A stretch of DNA of 64,000 nucleotides from CAYOXX01 sp964408025. GTDB lineage: Bacteria > Acidobacteriota > DATKUA01. The stretch covers positions 14,831 to 78,830 of the forward strand of contig CAYOXX010000005.1 in NCBI GenBank assembly GCA_964408025.1, written 5' to 3'. The stretch's first letter is position 1, and every line of letters begins with the position of its first letter. The notes below the pieces were generated by a model. That model saw nothing but the letters and a program-made list of their open reading frames with translations, ran no database searches and had not been told where the DNA came from. This document shows, in pieces, positions 33,936-43,634 of this stretch. A program made the translations under genes and the position numbers.

Positions 33936-34805
33936 ATGGACAGAGAAGAGCTTAAAACCAGAATCTATTCGAAGATTGACGAGCTGCCCACGCTCCCGGT
34001 GGTGATCCCGAGGCTCCTGCGGCTGATGGAGAGCGGCAGGAGCAGCGCCGCGGACGTCACCAAGGCGATTTCCCAAGACCCGGCGCTGGCCTCGAGGATC
34101 CTCAGGGTCAGCAATTCGGCTTACTACGGCTTCTCCCGCAGGATTGCTAGTCTCGAGCGGGCGGTGGCTCTGCTCGGCTTCAACATGGTCAAGTCGCTGG
34201 CCCTCTCCATCGGCGTCATCCGCGGCCTGCCGTCGGGAAAGGGGTCCCCCAGCTTCTCGCGCGAGGGCTTATGGGTGCACAGCCTCGCGGTGGCCACGGC
34301 GATGAAGGAGCTGGGCGGCAGGCTCGGCAAGCGCGATGCCGACGGGTATCTATTCATCGTCGGCCTGCTCCACGACATCGGCAAGGTCGTACTCGACCAG
34401 TTCTTCAGCGAGCTCTTTCGGCGGGCGCTGGAGGAGGCCCGAGACGCGAGCGGAGTAGCGCTCCACGTGGCGGAGCGACGCGTGATCGGTTTCGACCACG
34501 GCGAGGTAGGTGGCATGCTGCTCGCTCGATGGAAATTTCCCGGGGAGATCGTTGGGCCGATCAGCGTTCATCACCGCGACGAAGTCCCGGAAGGGACGAG
34601 CGCCGTCGACGTCGCAATGCTCCGCACCGCGGACGTCCTGCCGCTTGAGCTCGGACTGGGCGAGAGAGACGACGTGGCGCTCACGGGAGTTCGCCGAGGC
34701 GATATCGAGCTGCTGGAATTAGGAGAAAGGGATCTCCTGGAGGTGAAGGAGAAGCTGCGCGGCTTCGAGGACGAAATCCACGCCTTCTCCAGCGCTATCG
34801 GTTGA
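33936..34805 (+). CDS. HDOD domain protein
   Basis: 289 aa from the ATG at 33936 (a GTG at 33927 is alternative). The HDOD pattern is clear: IDELPTLPVVIPRLLRLM, ISQDPALASRILRVSNSAYY, VALLGFNMVKSLALS, and an HD-like FIVGLLHDIGKVV, followed by HHRDE. HDOD proteins act in signalling, often with c-di-GMP or chemotaxis. No GGDEF/EAL partner is present here. The 3' end overlaps the convergent gene by 11 bases. Confidence 0.85.
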   Translation: MDREELKTRIYSKIDELPTLPVVIPRLLRLMESGRSSAADVTKAISQDPALASRILRVSNSAYYGFSRRIASLERAVALLGFNMVKSLALSIGVIRGLPSGKGSPSFSREGLWVHSLAVATAMKELGGRLGKRDADGYLFIVGLLHDIGKVVLDQFFSELFRRALEEARDASGVALHVAERRVIGFDHGEVGGMLLARWKFPGEIVGPISVHHRDEVPEGTSAVDVAMLRTADVLPLELGLGERDDVALTGVRRGDIELLELGERDLLEVKEKLRGFEDEIHAFSSAIG

Positions 34806-36720
34806 CGCCCTCCTCTCCCTCCTTCTCGCTGATGGGAGTCAGCCATGCGACGTCATAAGGATTCAGGGTGATCCTGAACTTGTCGTCGTCGGCCATCCAC
34901 TCCATGCCGCTGACCAGGTCGTAGCAGTGCGCCTCGCCGGTGCCGAGTTCGGCTACCGGCACCTCGAGGTGGCAAACCCTGTTGCTCACGTTGGTCAGGC
35001 AAAGCAGGTGCCGATCGCCCTCCGGCGAGATCCTCAGGACCGCGAAGATATCGGGCGAGATCATCGGGATATGCTGCTCGCCATTGGGGTGGAATGCGCG
35101 CTGTCGAGTCCGGATGGTGATCAGCCTGCCAAGCACCCGGTTTATACGAGAGATTTTCGAGAGGGGATCTTTGAGGGCATCGGATATCGCCCTGCCGTCG
35201 ATGACCGTGCGGTTGATGGCACGCTTAGACTCGGAGGCCAGCACCGCCTCGATGTCGTTGCGCGTGCCTATGAGGCTGTGCAGGTAGATCCCCGGCACGC
35301 CCCGCAGCACGAGAGCAACTATCCTGGAGGCGACGAACCTCTTGACCTGGAAGGCTACGTCCTCGTCGGCTCCCTCGTCGTTGAGGGCGCTGAACCAGGT
35401 GATGTTGATCTCGTAGGGTTCTTCCGCGCCGTTTTCGCCCGTCTTGTAGGAGATGCGCCCGCCGTGCTCCTTCGCCCTGCGGATGATGAAGTCGATCTCT
35501 TCGGGCGCCAGGATGTTCTTGGCCGCCATGACGCCGATGCCGTCGTGGGAGTCCAGGAAGTTGAAGAAAGCCGTGGTGTCGGACGGCGTCTTCAGGTCCG
35601 CCGCCCAGCGCGAGAGGATCGTAGCATCCCCTTTATAAAACGTGTAAAGGACCAGGGGGGGCAGGGCGAAGTTGTAAACCATCGGGGCCTCGTCGCGGCC
35701 GTTGCCGAAGTACGAGACGTTCTCCTCGTGGGGGATGTTGGTCTCCGTTACCAGGGCCACGCCGGGTGCTACCGTGTCCATGACGTCGCGTATGAGCTTG
35801 ACGATCTCGTGGGTCTCTTCCAGGTTGGCGCACGGCGTCCCCGGTTCGGCCCAGAGGAAGGTGACGGCGTCGAGACGCAGGATGTCGGCCCCGCGGCGGA
35901 CGTACATAAGCAGGATCTCGATCACCCGCAGGAGGACGTTGGGGTTCGTGTAGTCGAGGTCGACCTGGTCTCGGGAGAAGGTGGTCCAGACGTAGATCGG
36001 ACCGTTGAGCGTCTGGAAGCTCGTCAGGATGTCGGAGGTCCTGGGTCGGAAGATCAACTTGCGCTGCTCGGCGGTCAGCTCGTCAGGCGAGCTGTAGGCG
36101 ATGAAGAAGTCCTTGTAGTACGGGGTGCGGTTCTGGAATTCATGGAACCAGCGGCTCTTGGACGACACGTGGTTGATGACCCCGTCGAACATCAGCTGGT
36201 AACGGTTCTCCAGGTCCTCGATGTCCTCCCAGGAGCCGAGGTTGGGGTCCACGGTCTCGAAGTCGATGATGGAGAAGCCCCTGTCGGAGGAGTAGGGGAA
36301 GAAGGGCAGGATGTGCAGCGTGTTTATCGTCCCCTCGAGGTAGCCGTCGCAGAAGGCGGCCAGCGTGGCCAGGGGGGACTTCCCCTCTCCGCGCAGGAGA
36401 TCTCCGTAGGTGATCAGTATCACGTCCTTTTCCGTAAACCTCTCCGCGGGATCGATTTCCTTTTCCCTATCGATTATCTCCTTCGACTTGTGGGCGTAGT
36501 AGACCTTGAGGACCCGTTCCAGCTCGGGCATGTGCTCCCGCGCCAGTGCCTCGCCGTAGAGGCGGCGCAAGCGGCCGAGCATCCGCTCGCGCGACGCTGT
36601 CGGTATCTCGAAAGCGGGCCTCGAGTAATCCGGTTCCAGCTTGTGGATAGTCCGCGTGGTCTCGTACTCTCGTCGTGGACTCGATCCGCCGGGCTCGATC
36701 TGGTGGGTTGGCCTTTTCAT
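34795..36720 (-). CDS. GH13_18-type sugar phosphorylase (sucrose/glucosylglycerate phosphorylase-like)
   Basis: 641 aa with an (alpha/beta)8 barrel. It has ITYGDLLRGEGKSPL near the start, HILPFFPYSSDRGFSIIDF, ADILRLDAVTFLW (nucleophile Asp), LVTETNIP (acid/base Glu) and NFLDSHDGIG (transition-state Asp). The long N-terminus and YGDLLRGEG match the GH13_18 phosphorylase subfamily, which cleaves sucrose, sucrose-6-phosphate or glucosylglycerate with phosphate. Substrate cannot be told from sequence. No sugar transporter is nearby. Confidence 0.85.
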   Translation of the reverse strand: MKRPTHQIEPGGSSPRREYETTRTIHKLEPDYSRPAFEIPTASRERMLGRLRRLYGEALAREHMPELERVLKVYYAHKSKEIIDREKEIDPAERFTEKDVILITYGDLLRGEGKSPLATLAAFCDGYLEGTINTLHILPFFPYSSDRGFSIIDFETVDPNLGSWEDIEDLENRYQLMFDGVINHVSSKSRWFHEFQNRTPYYKDFFIAYSSPDELTAEQRKLIFRPRTSDILTSFQTLNGPIYVWTTFSRDQVDLDYTNPNVLLRVIEILLMYVRRGADILRLDAVTFLWAEPGTPCANLEETHEIVKLIRDVMDTVAPGVALVTETNIPHEENVSYFGNGRDEAPMVYNFALPPLVLYTFYKGDATILSRWAADLKTPSDTTAFFNFLDSHDGIGVMAAKNILAPEEIDFIIRRAKEHGGRISYKTGENGAEEPYEINITWFSALNDEGADEDVAFQVKRFVASRIVALVLRGVPGIYLHSLIGTRNDIEAVLASESKRAINRTVIDGRAISDALKDPLSKISRINRVLGRLITIRTRQRAFHPNGEQHIPMISPDIFAVLRISPEGDRHLLCLTNVSNRVCHLEVPVAELGTGEAHCYDLVSGMEWMADDDKFRITLNPYDVAWLTPISEKEGEEGVNR

Positions 36721-36851
36721 GGCCGTTTCTTCTGACGCTTGCTCATTTCGCCGATATTATATCCCACGGTCGTCCGAGAAAGGAAACGAGGCAGGTTCCC
36801 GGATGTCGGGGTCGGGCCCCGATGGCGAGAAAGTATTCAGGAGGCGCCTTG

Positions 36852-37862
36852 CTACGTTATCAGCTTCAAGATGTCGGCATAGCCGTTGGTGTCGATCATC
36901 CTGAAGATGCTTTCCTCGTAGCTCATCATCACCAGGCCGTCGGTGAAGTCCCCGAGGCGCGGTTCGAGCTTCTCGCCGAGGACCATGCGCAGGGCCAGAA
37001 CCGTGAAGTCGACGCCGGCGGCGAGGGTGAGCGGTATGCCGCCCGAGAAGCGGGGGTTGACCTCGAAGACCATCGGCTTGCCGTCGGTGTACTTGACCTG
37101 GATGTTGGCCGGCCCCACGATTCTCAGCTCTTTGGCCACTTGCACGCCGAGATCTATTAGTTCATTTCGGTTTTCGGTGCGGCCCTTGTCCATGACTCCG
37201 GAGCGCACCCAGAGGCGGCGCCGCGGAACAACGGCCACCACATCGCCGTCGCGGTCGACGAAGGTATCGAGAGTGTACTCCCGCCCCTCGAGGAACTGCT
37301 GCACGATAGGATCCTCGACATATTCGATGAAGAACTCCAGCTCCCCGCGGTTTCTGATCTGGTAGACGTGGACGCTGCCGCGCCCGCGGCGCGGCTTCAG
37401 GAACAGCGGGAACTCGAGCTCGCCGTGGTCGGGAAGCTCGCCGGGCAGCCAGGTGCGCGGCGTCGGCAGGCCGCGCTTGCTGAAGAAGCGGTAGGTCTCG
37501 ATCTTGTCGTTGCAGATGCGCGAGGTCCGCGGCGGGCTGATGATTATCTCGACGCCCGCTTGCGCGAACTCCTCGCGGACCTCACCCATGATCTCCAGCT
37601 CGTCGTCGATCGTCGGGATGATGACGCCGATATTCTCGGCCTCGCAGATCTGGTGCAGCCGCTCGAGGTAACCAGGGTCGGTCGTCAGGGGCGCCCGGTA
37701 GTGGTTGTCGCTGAAGTAGAGGCCGGGGGAGAGGGGATTGATGTCGGTGGTGACCACCTTCCCCCTGAGGTCGAGCTTGCCGAGCGCCGCCTGGAAGCCC
37801 CTTATGAGGGCAACGCGGCGCGAGGCCGCGGTCACTAGAACGTTGAGTTCGTTTTTCGGCAT
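36852..37862 (-). CDS. ATP-grasp carboxylate-amine ligase-like protein
   Basis: 336 aa. N-terminal Rossmann-like VLVTAASRRVALIRGFQAAL and TTDINPLSPGLYFSDN, then the ATP-grasp with FPLFLKPRRGRGSVHVY, IVQQFLEGREYTLDTF and MVFEVNPRFSGGIPL (Mg-binding Glu/Asn). This matches the 'carbamoyl-phosphate synthase large-subunit-like' ATP-grasp family often found in polysaccharide loci. It probably joins an amino group to a carboxylate on an unknown metabolite. It is divergent from the EPS locus. Confidence 0.82.
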   Translation of the reverse strand: MPKNELNVLVTAASRRVALIRGFQAALGKLDLRGKVVTTDINPLSPGLYFSDNHYRAPLTTDPGYLERLHQICEAENIGVIIPTIDDELEIMGEVREEFAQAGVEIIISPPRTSRICNDKIETYRFFSKRGLPTPRTWLPGELPDHGELEFPLFLKPRRGRGSVHVYQIRNRGELEFFIEYVEDPIVQQFLEGREYTLDTFVDRDGDVVAVVPRRRLWVRSGVMDKGRTENRNELIDLGVQVAKELRIVGPANIQVKYTDGKPMVFEVNPRFSGGIPLTLAAGVDFTVLALRMVLGEKLEPRLGDFTDGLVMMSYEESIFRMIDTNGYADILKLIT

Positions 37863-38363
37863 CCCGTCTCCCCGAGAGAGTATAACATTCCACTTGATGA
37901 TATCGGCAGAATTGATGCCGCTCTAAATTTTGGGCGGCGCCACCGTAACCGGTCTTGAGACCTGCGGGAATGTAAGCGCCTGGTGCCGCGGCGGCGACCT
38001 GCTTATCGAAGACCCGCTGCGCGGCAAGCGTGCAGTGGTCTATCGTCTGAAGTTTATCCCTGATTCACTCGATTTCGCAGAATTCTTTGTGTCCGCATCA
38101 GGCCAAACTGCTGCCAGAATTCCAAATGAGAATAGGCGGTCGTGGGCACAGTTTGACCGCTTGGCTTGGTTTCTTAGTTTAGTAGCAGTCAAGCGGTGTT
38201 ATACGGCTGGATTTTCTCCTCTCGGACATTCAAATCTAATAAGACCTGACAAACCTATCAATGTGGTAGTTCACAGTTGTTTTTCCAGCGCGGGATGAAG
38301 TATTCTCGCGAAGCTGGTTTGCGTCGCTTCTTTCGGTGTGATTTTGGAGGAAAGGAATCAGTG
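37863..38363. other. Intergenic region upstream of the polysaccharide locus
   Basis: About 500 bases with no credible gene, between divergent genes. An inverted repeat ACCGCTTG (38156-38163)/CAAGCGGT (38190-38197) is a possible operator. No strong -35/-10 pair was seen; the promoter of the large plus-strand locus must lie here. Confidence 0.4.
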
Positions 38364-39527
38364 ATGGCTGAAGATTCCCGCGAACCGGGCGAAATGGAAA
38401 GCGTTGACCCTGCGGCTTTCATCCGGACTCTGCTGAGTTACAAATGGCTTGTCATCTTGCTGCCCTTCGCGGCAGCGCTGCTTGCCCTGGGTATCAGTTT
38501 TCTCTTGACACCAGTATACCAATACTCAGTCTTGTTCACCGCCGGCAAGTATTGGGATGCTGCTGAGAATCGTGAAAGATATGTCGACTCTCCGGAGTCC
38601 ATAGCCTATCGAATTCGACTGGGCGTTTACGACCAGGTTTTAAGGAGCGAGTTCGATCTGGGGGATGGGTCCTCCCTGAATTTGAGGGCAGAGGTTCCTC
38701 GACTAACCGAGAACATACACGTTACCTGGCTTGGCCCCGAAGATGTAAACGGACGGCGAATGCTGTCCAGGCTGGTCGAAGTTATCCAGGCTAGTTACGA
38801 GTCGGAAATCGAACAGCTCAGGGCCTCGATTACCAGCCGTCTGCGTGCCAAAGAGGTACAGGTGGCGACGCTCGAGGACTCCCTTGCAGCCGAAGAGGCG
38901 AGAGCGGAAAATCTTGTGCTGCTGAACGAGAACCTGGTCGCCTCGAAAGACGAAGAGCTGGCTGGGCTGCGACGAAGATCAGGGCTCAGCGAGAACAGGA
39001 TTCAGGCTTTGGAAGAAGAACTTTTCGAGGTTCGGGAGAGCATAGAGGAAGTCATGGGGCAGCGCGGCGCCCTGCTGACGAGCGAAAGACTGGACTCTGG
39101 AGTGCTCTCGCTCTTGATGACTACTGTTGCTCTGCAGAGAGATTTCGAGTCGTCAAGGCTCGAAGAGCTGCTGCACGGCGCGCGCATGGAGAGCGAAGAC
39201 CTGAGGATGAGGATCGAGAGGGCAACTTTGGACAGGGAACGAATTCTGATGGAACTATCCGACCAGATGCGCGGCCAGGAGAGCGTTATCCTGCGTCTGC
39301 GGGCGGAACTGGAGCAGGCAACCGCGGACAGGCTTGAGCTGGAGCAGCAGTTGCAGCAGGCGGGGAACCTGAGCGAAATCGGCGAGCCGACCCGCTCGAC
39401 GCAGCCGGTGGCACCAAACAAAGCGAGTATCACGGCGATCGCTTTCTTCCTGGGATTGCTGGTGGCAGTGTTCCTGGCACTGTTCCTGAACTACCTGCGC
39501 GGAATCAAGGCAGCGGGCAAGACGTAA
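38364..39527 (+). CDS. wzz: Wzz-type chain-length determinant protein
   Basis: 387 aa from the ATG at 38364 behind GGAGGAAAGG; the frame is open upstream without a ribosome site. Two membrane segments (residues 25-45 and 358-378) enclose a large periplasmic coiled coil (residues 140-340), the layout of Wzz/polysaccharide co-polymerases. It lacks a C-terminal tyrosine-kinase domain (Wzc type). It controls glycan chain length with the Wzy polymerase and opens the locus. Confidence 0.78.
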   Translation: MAEDSREPGEMESVDPAAFIRTLLSYKWLVILLPFAAALLALGISFLLTPVYQYSVLFTAGKYWDAAENRERYVDSPESIAYRIRLGVYDQVLRSEFDLGDGSSLNLRAEVPRLTENIHVTWLGPEDVNGRRMLSRLVEVIQASYESEIEQLRASITSRLRAKEVQVATLEDSLAAEEARAENLVLLNENLVASKDEELAGLRRRSGLSENRIQALEEELFEVRESIEEVMGQRGALLTSERLDSGVLSLLMTTVALQRDFESSRLEELLHGARMESEDLRMRIERATLDRERILMELSDQMRGQESVILRLRAELEQATADRLELEQQLQQAGNLSEIGEPTRSTQPVAPNKASITAIAFFLGLLVAVFLALFLNYLRGIKAAGKT

Positions 39528-39710
39528 TCGCTTCAGATCAAATCTGGACTGACTGTAATCGGAGAAGACAATCGGAAGAGAGCACCTTCACGCGTTTCTC
39601 GTAGTTACAGGACGATCCGGAATTTCGCGTGGCCTCGGTCGAGATAATCAAGCATATTCCAAGCTATCGGCCGGCGTTGTGCTGGCTAATGTGCCCTCCA
39701 CGAGCAGGAC

Positions 39711-41051
39711 ATGAATCTGTTTAAACCGTTCGGCCGTTTGCTGGGTGGCTTGCCAGGCGACGGCATCGGCGCCACAGTCCTCAAGGGAGGCGGCGCCGCA
39801 TTTGCCATCAGGATATTGGGGCTGGGAGCCGCCCTGGCGGCTGAAGTCCTGATCGCACGCCTGCTGGGCGTGCAGGGCTATGGCGACTACGCTTTCGCCC
39901 TTAGCCTGATCAGCATTCTTGCAATCTTCGCAAAATTAGGCATGGACAACTTGAGGGTGCGCTTTATCCCGGCCTACATGGGATCCGGGGAATGGGGACT
40001 TCTGCGTGGGGTTATGACGCGCAGTCGGCAGAGTGCATTGGCCATGGCCGTGCTGATGGCTGTAGTCGCGGCCTGCGTTATTTGGCTGATCGGGGATAGC
40101 GTAAGTTCTAGCCTGAGAGCGACTCTACTGATGGCCTGCATCCTGTTGCCTGTTCTTACGATTATTCAAGTCGAGGCGGGAGGCCTGAGGGCCTTTAAGC
40201 GAATTGCCTCGGCCCGGGCGCCAACGGAGCTTTTACGTCCGCTGCTGTTGGCGGCGGGAGTTGTTATTGCCGTCGTTGTGCTGAGGTTTCCGGCCTCGGC
40301 GCCTGTTGCTATGGGAGCGACTCTTGTTGCCTCATCAATAGTCCTACTGCTGCTCGGCTTTCTCCTCGTCCGCGCCGTACCCGCGCAGGCGAATAGTGCT
40401 GAGCCTCGATACCGCACACGAGAGTGGCTCTCGGTCGGTTTCCAGTTACTGCTGATCGTCGGTTTCATAATTCTGCTGAACAGGTTGGACATAATCATGA
40501 TCGGGGCGCTTCTAGGGACAGCTGAGGCCGGCATATACAACTCGGCGGTGCGAATTGCCAGATTGATACTGTTGGGTTTGTTGGCCACAAACACTATTGT
40601 TGCGCCTTTGATCTCCCAACTCTACGCCCAGGAAAGGATGCGTGACCTGCAGCGCATGATAAGTTTCGCTGCTCGAGTGATTTTCGCGATCACCTTGCCC
40701 ATCGTTATCGGGGTTGTATTATTCGGGCAATGGGCCCTGGCGTTATTCGGCCCGGAGTTCACCGGAGGCTATACGGCTCTTGTTATATTATCTATCGGTC
40801 AGATGGTAAACGCTCTGGCCGGTCCGGTGGGGTTTCTCACCACAATGACCGGCCATCAGAAAGTCGCGGCTATAGTCTACGGAGGTATCGCTGGCCTGAA
40901 TATCGTTCTAAATGCTATACTTATACCGACATTTGGCATTGTTGGCGGCGCAGTCGCCACGGCGATTGCAATTGCGGCTTTGAACCTGATTCTTGTCTGG
41001 TTCGTGTCGCGACGGCTGAAAATCAACGCCACCATCTTCGCAAAGCTGTAA
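39711..41051 (+). CDS. wzx: Wzx-type oligosaccharide flippase
   Basis: 446 aa with about 12-14 membrane helices. FAIRILGLGAALAAEVLIAR with LLGVQGYGDYAFAL and AKLGMDNLRVRF are the N-terminal pattern of PST/RfbX flippases. It translocates lipid-linked repeat units to the periplasm for Wzy polymerisation. It lies in the direct run of locus genes; a 183-base gap before it holds no gene. Confidence 0.85.
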   Translation: MNLFKPFGRLLGGLPGDGIGATVLKGGGAAFAIRILGLGAALAAEVLIARLLGVQGYGDYAFALSLISILAIFAKLGMDNLRVRFIPAYMGSGEWGLLRGVMTRSRQSALAMAVLMAVVAACVIWLIGDSVSSSLRATLLMACILLPVLTIIQVEAGGLRAFKRIASARAPTELLRPLLLAAGVVIAVVVLRFPASAPVAMGATLVASSIVLLLLGFLLVRAVPAQANSAEPRYRTREWLSVGFQLLLIVGFIILLNRLDIIMIGALLGTAEAGIYNSAVRIARLILLGLLATNTIVAPLISQLYAQERMRDLQRMISFAARVIFAITLPIVIGVVLFGQWALALFGPEFTGGYTALVILSIGQMVNALAGPVGFLTTMTGHQKVAAIVYGGIAGLNIVLNAILIPTFGIVGGAVATAIAIAALNLILVWFVSRRLKINATIFAKL

Positions 41052-41059
41052 GAGGCGTT

Positions 41060-41974
41060 ATGCGGAAACCGAACTTTTTTATCGTCGGAGCCGCAAAGGC
41101 GGGGACAACTGCTCTAGTGACATATTTACGGGAACATCCCGGGATTTTCATGCCTAATTTCGAGCCCCATTATTTCGTAGATGATCTACCCATTTCGCTA
41201 GGTAGAAAGCCGGAGAATCTGGAAGGCTATCAGAAGTTGTTCGCGACCGCCGGAGACTACCAGCTCATCGGTGAGAAATCGGTGTTCTACCTCTATTCCA
41301 AGACCGCTGCTCGAAAAATCGCCGCATTCAACCCCGACGCTAAGATTATCATTATATTGCGTAATCCTGTTGATCTTGTCTATTCGCTGCACAGTGAGTT
41401 ATATTACAAAATGAACGAAGATGAGGAAGACTTTACCAGAGCCTGGCAACTGCAGGAGGAGCGGCGGCGGGGTAACAGGATTCCGAAAGGCTGCAGAGTT
41501 CCCTTTGCATTGCAATACGGCGATGTCGGCAAATTCTTGATACAAGTGCAACGTTACAAGGAACACTTCCTTCCCGATCAAATCAAGATATTCCTCATAG
41601 ATGACTTAAAGCGAGACACCCTCGGAGTCTACAAAGAAACGCTGGAATTTCTCGATGTGTCGTATGACGGAAGAGACGAGTTCCCCTGTATAAATCCGAA
41701 CAAGCGCAACAGGTCCCGTTTCCTTGCCTGGGTCTTGAACAATAAACCACCGCTGATTACCGCATTGCGGCGCGGAGTAAATAAATTATTGGGTGGCCGT
41801 TCCACCGGTGTTTTTAAGGCTGTCCGGATCTTTAATACAAGTACCCCGCGCCGCGAGCCTCTCGATCCGAAGATGCGACGGCGGCTCACGGAGTATTTCA
41901 GGGAAGATATCCAAGCATTGCAACAGGTGATCGAGCGGGATCTGAGTGACTGGTACCGCGAGTTTGGTAATTAA
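41060..41974 (+). CDS. Sulfotransferase domain protein 1
   Basis: 304 aa from the ATG at 41060, 8 bases after the flippase stop (a longer frame overlaps the flippase). The PAPS 5'-binding loop FFIVGAAKAGTTALVTYL (residues 6-23) and 3'-binding RNPVDLVYSLHSELYY are those of carbohydrate sulfotransferases. It transfers sulfate from PAPS to a sugar hydroxyl, so the glycan may be sulfated. Paralogue of the next gene (about 3 bases apart). Confidence 0.88.
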   Translation: MRKPNFFIVGAAKAGTTALVTYLREHPGIFMPNFEPHYFVDDLPISLGRKPENLEGYQKLFATAGDYQLIGEKSVFYLYSKTAARKIAAFNPDAKIIIILRNPVDLVYSLHSELYYKMNEDEEDFTRAWQLQEERRRGNRIPKGCRVPFALQYGDVGKFLIQVQRYKEHFLPDQIKIFLIDDLKRDTLGVYKETLEFLDVSYDGRDEFPCINPNKRNRSRFLAWVLNNKPPLITALRRGVNKLLGGRSTGVFKAVRIFNTSTPRREPLDPKMRRRLTEYFREDIQALQQVIERDLSDWYREFGN

Positions 41975-41976
41975 AT

Positions 41977-42882
41977 ATGGTCGCGGATAAACCCAGTTTT
42001 TTCATCATCGGCGCTCCCAAATGCGGCACCACAGCGCTGTATATCTGGCTGAGCGAGCATCCGTACATCTATATGTCGCCGGTGAAAGAGCCGCATTTTC
42101 TGGCTGAGGATCTGCCTTACAAGCGACGGAACGTCGCCAATGAAAGAGCGTACTTTAACCTGTTCAGCAAAGCAGGTGTGGAACACCTTGCCGTTGGTGA
42201 GAGTTCAACGTCGTACATATCTTCTCCGGCAGCAATCCGCAATATCAAGACGCGCTTTCCGAAGGCACGTCTCGTCGCGGTGGTGAGAAATCCGATCGAT
42301 ATGGCATATGCAATGCATAACCAGTTGCTCTCCTCGATGAACGAGGACGTGGCTGATTTCGAGGAGGCATGGCGGTTACAGGAGAAGCGCAGACAGGGCA
42401 AGCACATTCCAAAACAGTGTTTGTATCCCAAGGGTTTGCTATATGGCGACAAAGCGCGGGTTGGAGCACAGCTTCAGTGGGTGTTGGAGGAGATACAGCG
42501 GGATCTCGTCCAGATAAGTTTTTTCGATGATCTTGTAACAGCTCCGGGAACAGTGTATCGTGCGGTTCTTGCGCATCTCTCTATGCCGGACGATAAACGG
42601 CAGAGCTTTCCAAGAGTCAACGTAAGCAAGCGCTTGCGCTCTCGGGCCCTTGGCTCAATGCTACGTACGGCGTCTGCTATCGGCAGGCCGGTGAAGCGCT
42701 GGATCCAATCCACATTCGGGGTGGAACCCCCGCATGTGGTTACAGCGATCAGCAGGATGAACCAAGAGAAGTACTCCCGCCCACCCTTGAGAGAAGGATT
42801 CCGCGTTGAACTTCTGGAATACTTCCGGGAGGATGTCGAACTGCTTTCGCAGATCACTGGACGGGACCTCTCCCACTGGTAA
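41977..42882 (+). CDS. Sulfotransferase domain protein 2
   Basis: 301 aa. FFIIGAPKCGTTALYIWL (residues 9-26) and VVRNPIDMAYAMHNQLLSS are the PAPS-binding motifs. Its MNED, QEKRRQGKHIPKQC and final FREDVELL segments repeat those of the upstream neighbour (MNED, QEERRRGNRIPKGC, FREDIQAL). It is therefore a tandem duplicate that may act on another sugar or position. Start 3 bases after the previous stop. Confidence 0.88.
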   Translation: MVADKPSFFIIGAPKCGTTALYIWLSEHPYIYMSPVKEPHFLAEDLPYKRRNVANERAYFNLFSKAGVEHLAVGESSTSYISSPAAIRNIKTRFPKARLVAVVRNPIDMAYAMHNQLLSSMNEDVADFEEAWRLQEKRRQGKHIPKQCLYPKGLLYGDKARVGAQLQWVLEEIQRDLVQISFFDDLVTAPGTVYRAVLAHLSMPDDKRQSFPRVNVSKRLRSRALGSMLRTASAIGRPVKRWIQSTFGVEPPHVVTAISRMNQEKYSRPPLREGFRVELLEYFREDVELLSQITGRDLSHW

Positions 42883-42905
42883 AGCATCCGGGATGACAAG
42901 GGATC

Positions 42906-43631
42906 ATGGGCAGACTTCGGGAAATTCTGTACCATTCCTACGACAAGCATAACGATCGGGTAAATGTATCTTTAACTGCCTCTCGCTTCTCAAGACGAGT
43001 TAAGCGAAGATTCGACCGTATGTTTGGCGAACTGATGTCGGACCTGCCTGCGGATGCCCGTGTGCTCGACCTGGGATGTGGTACGGGCAGGCTGTTGCAT
43101 TGGCTATCCCGGTTTGATGTCCAGGCAACGGGTGTAGATCTTTCAGAGCCGCAAATTGCCGCGGCTCTGAAGAATGTACCCGGCGCTGAATTCTACTTGC
43201 AGGACGGATTCCAATATCTCAGGGAGAACAACTCGAGCTTCGATGCCATCTTCAGCTTCGACGTGTTCGAACATATTATCGGTGAGGACGCTCTATTGGA
43301 ATGGGTGGAAGCGGTGTACGCAGCATTGAGGAATGGAGGTTTTTTTGTCTGCAGGGTGCCCAACGCGGCCAACTTGACCGCTACGTTTGTTCGCTATGCT
43401 GACTTGACCCACGAACGGCTGTTCACCACGAACTCGTTGATACAGCTATTTGAAGCCGGCGGATTTGTCGAATCACGCATCATTCCGCAGGCCTATGCTC
43501 ATTTCACAGGGAAAATGAAACTCGCACTCGTGAGGATGCTGCATCGTTTCGTCTTTTCCCTCTGCGGTCGCGGATATGAAAATAATTTTGATAACAATAT
43601 CAGCATTGTCGGTTACAAAAGAGGAAGGTAA
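42906..43631 (+). CDS. Class I SAM-dependent methyltransferase
   Basis: 241 aa. Motif I ADARVLDLGCGTGRLLHWL, then TGVDLSEPQI, FDAIFSFDVFEHI and a GGFFVCRVPN strand form a standard Rossmann methyltransferase. In a polysaccharide locus it probably O-methylates a sugar or the chain end. It lies between sulfotransferase and glycosyltransferase genes; the acceptor is unknown. Confidence 0.85.
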   Translation: MGRLREILYHSYDKHNDRVNVSLTASRFSRRVKRRFDRMFGELMSDLPADARVLDLGCGTGRLLHWLSRFDVQATGVDLSEPQIAAALKNVPGAEFYLQDGFQYLRENNSSFDAIFSFDVFEHIIGEDALLEWVEAVYAALRNGGFFVCRVPNAANLTATFVRYADLTHERLFTTNSLIQLFEAGGFVESRIIPQAYAHFTGKMKLALVRMLHRFVFSLCGRGYENNFDNNISIVGYKRGR

Positions 43632-43634
43632 TGT

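Noticed and set aside
34927..36735. 602-codon plus-strand frame
   Set aside because: It is the mirror of the GH13_18 phosphorylase gene on the minus strand, which has complete catalytic motifs.
40730..41059. Long N-terminus of the first sulfotransferase frame
   Set aside because: It overlaps the flippase gene in another frame; the PAPS loop begins right after the ATG at 41060.
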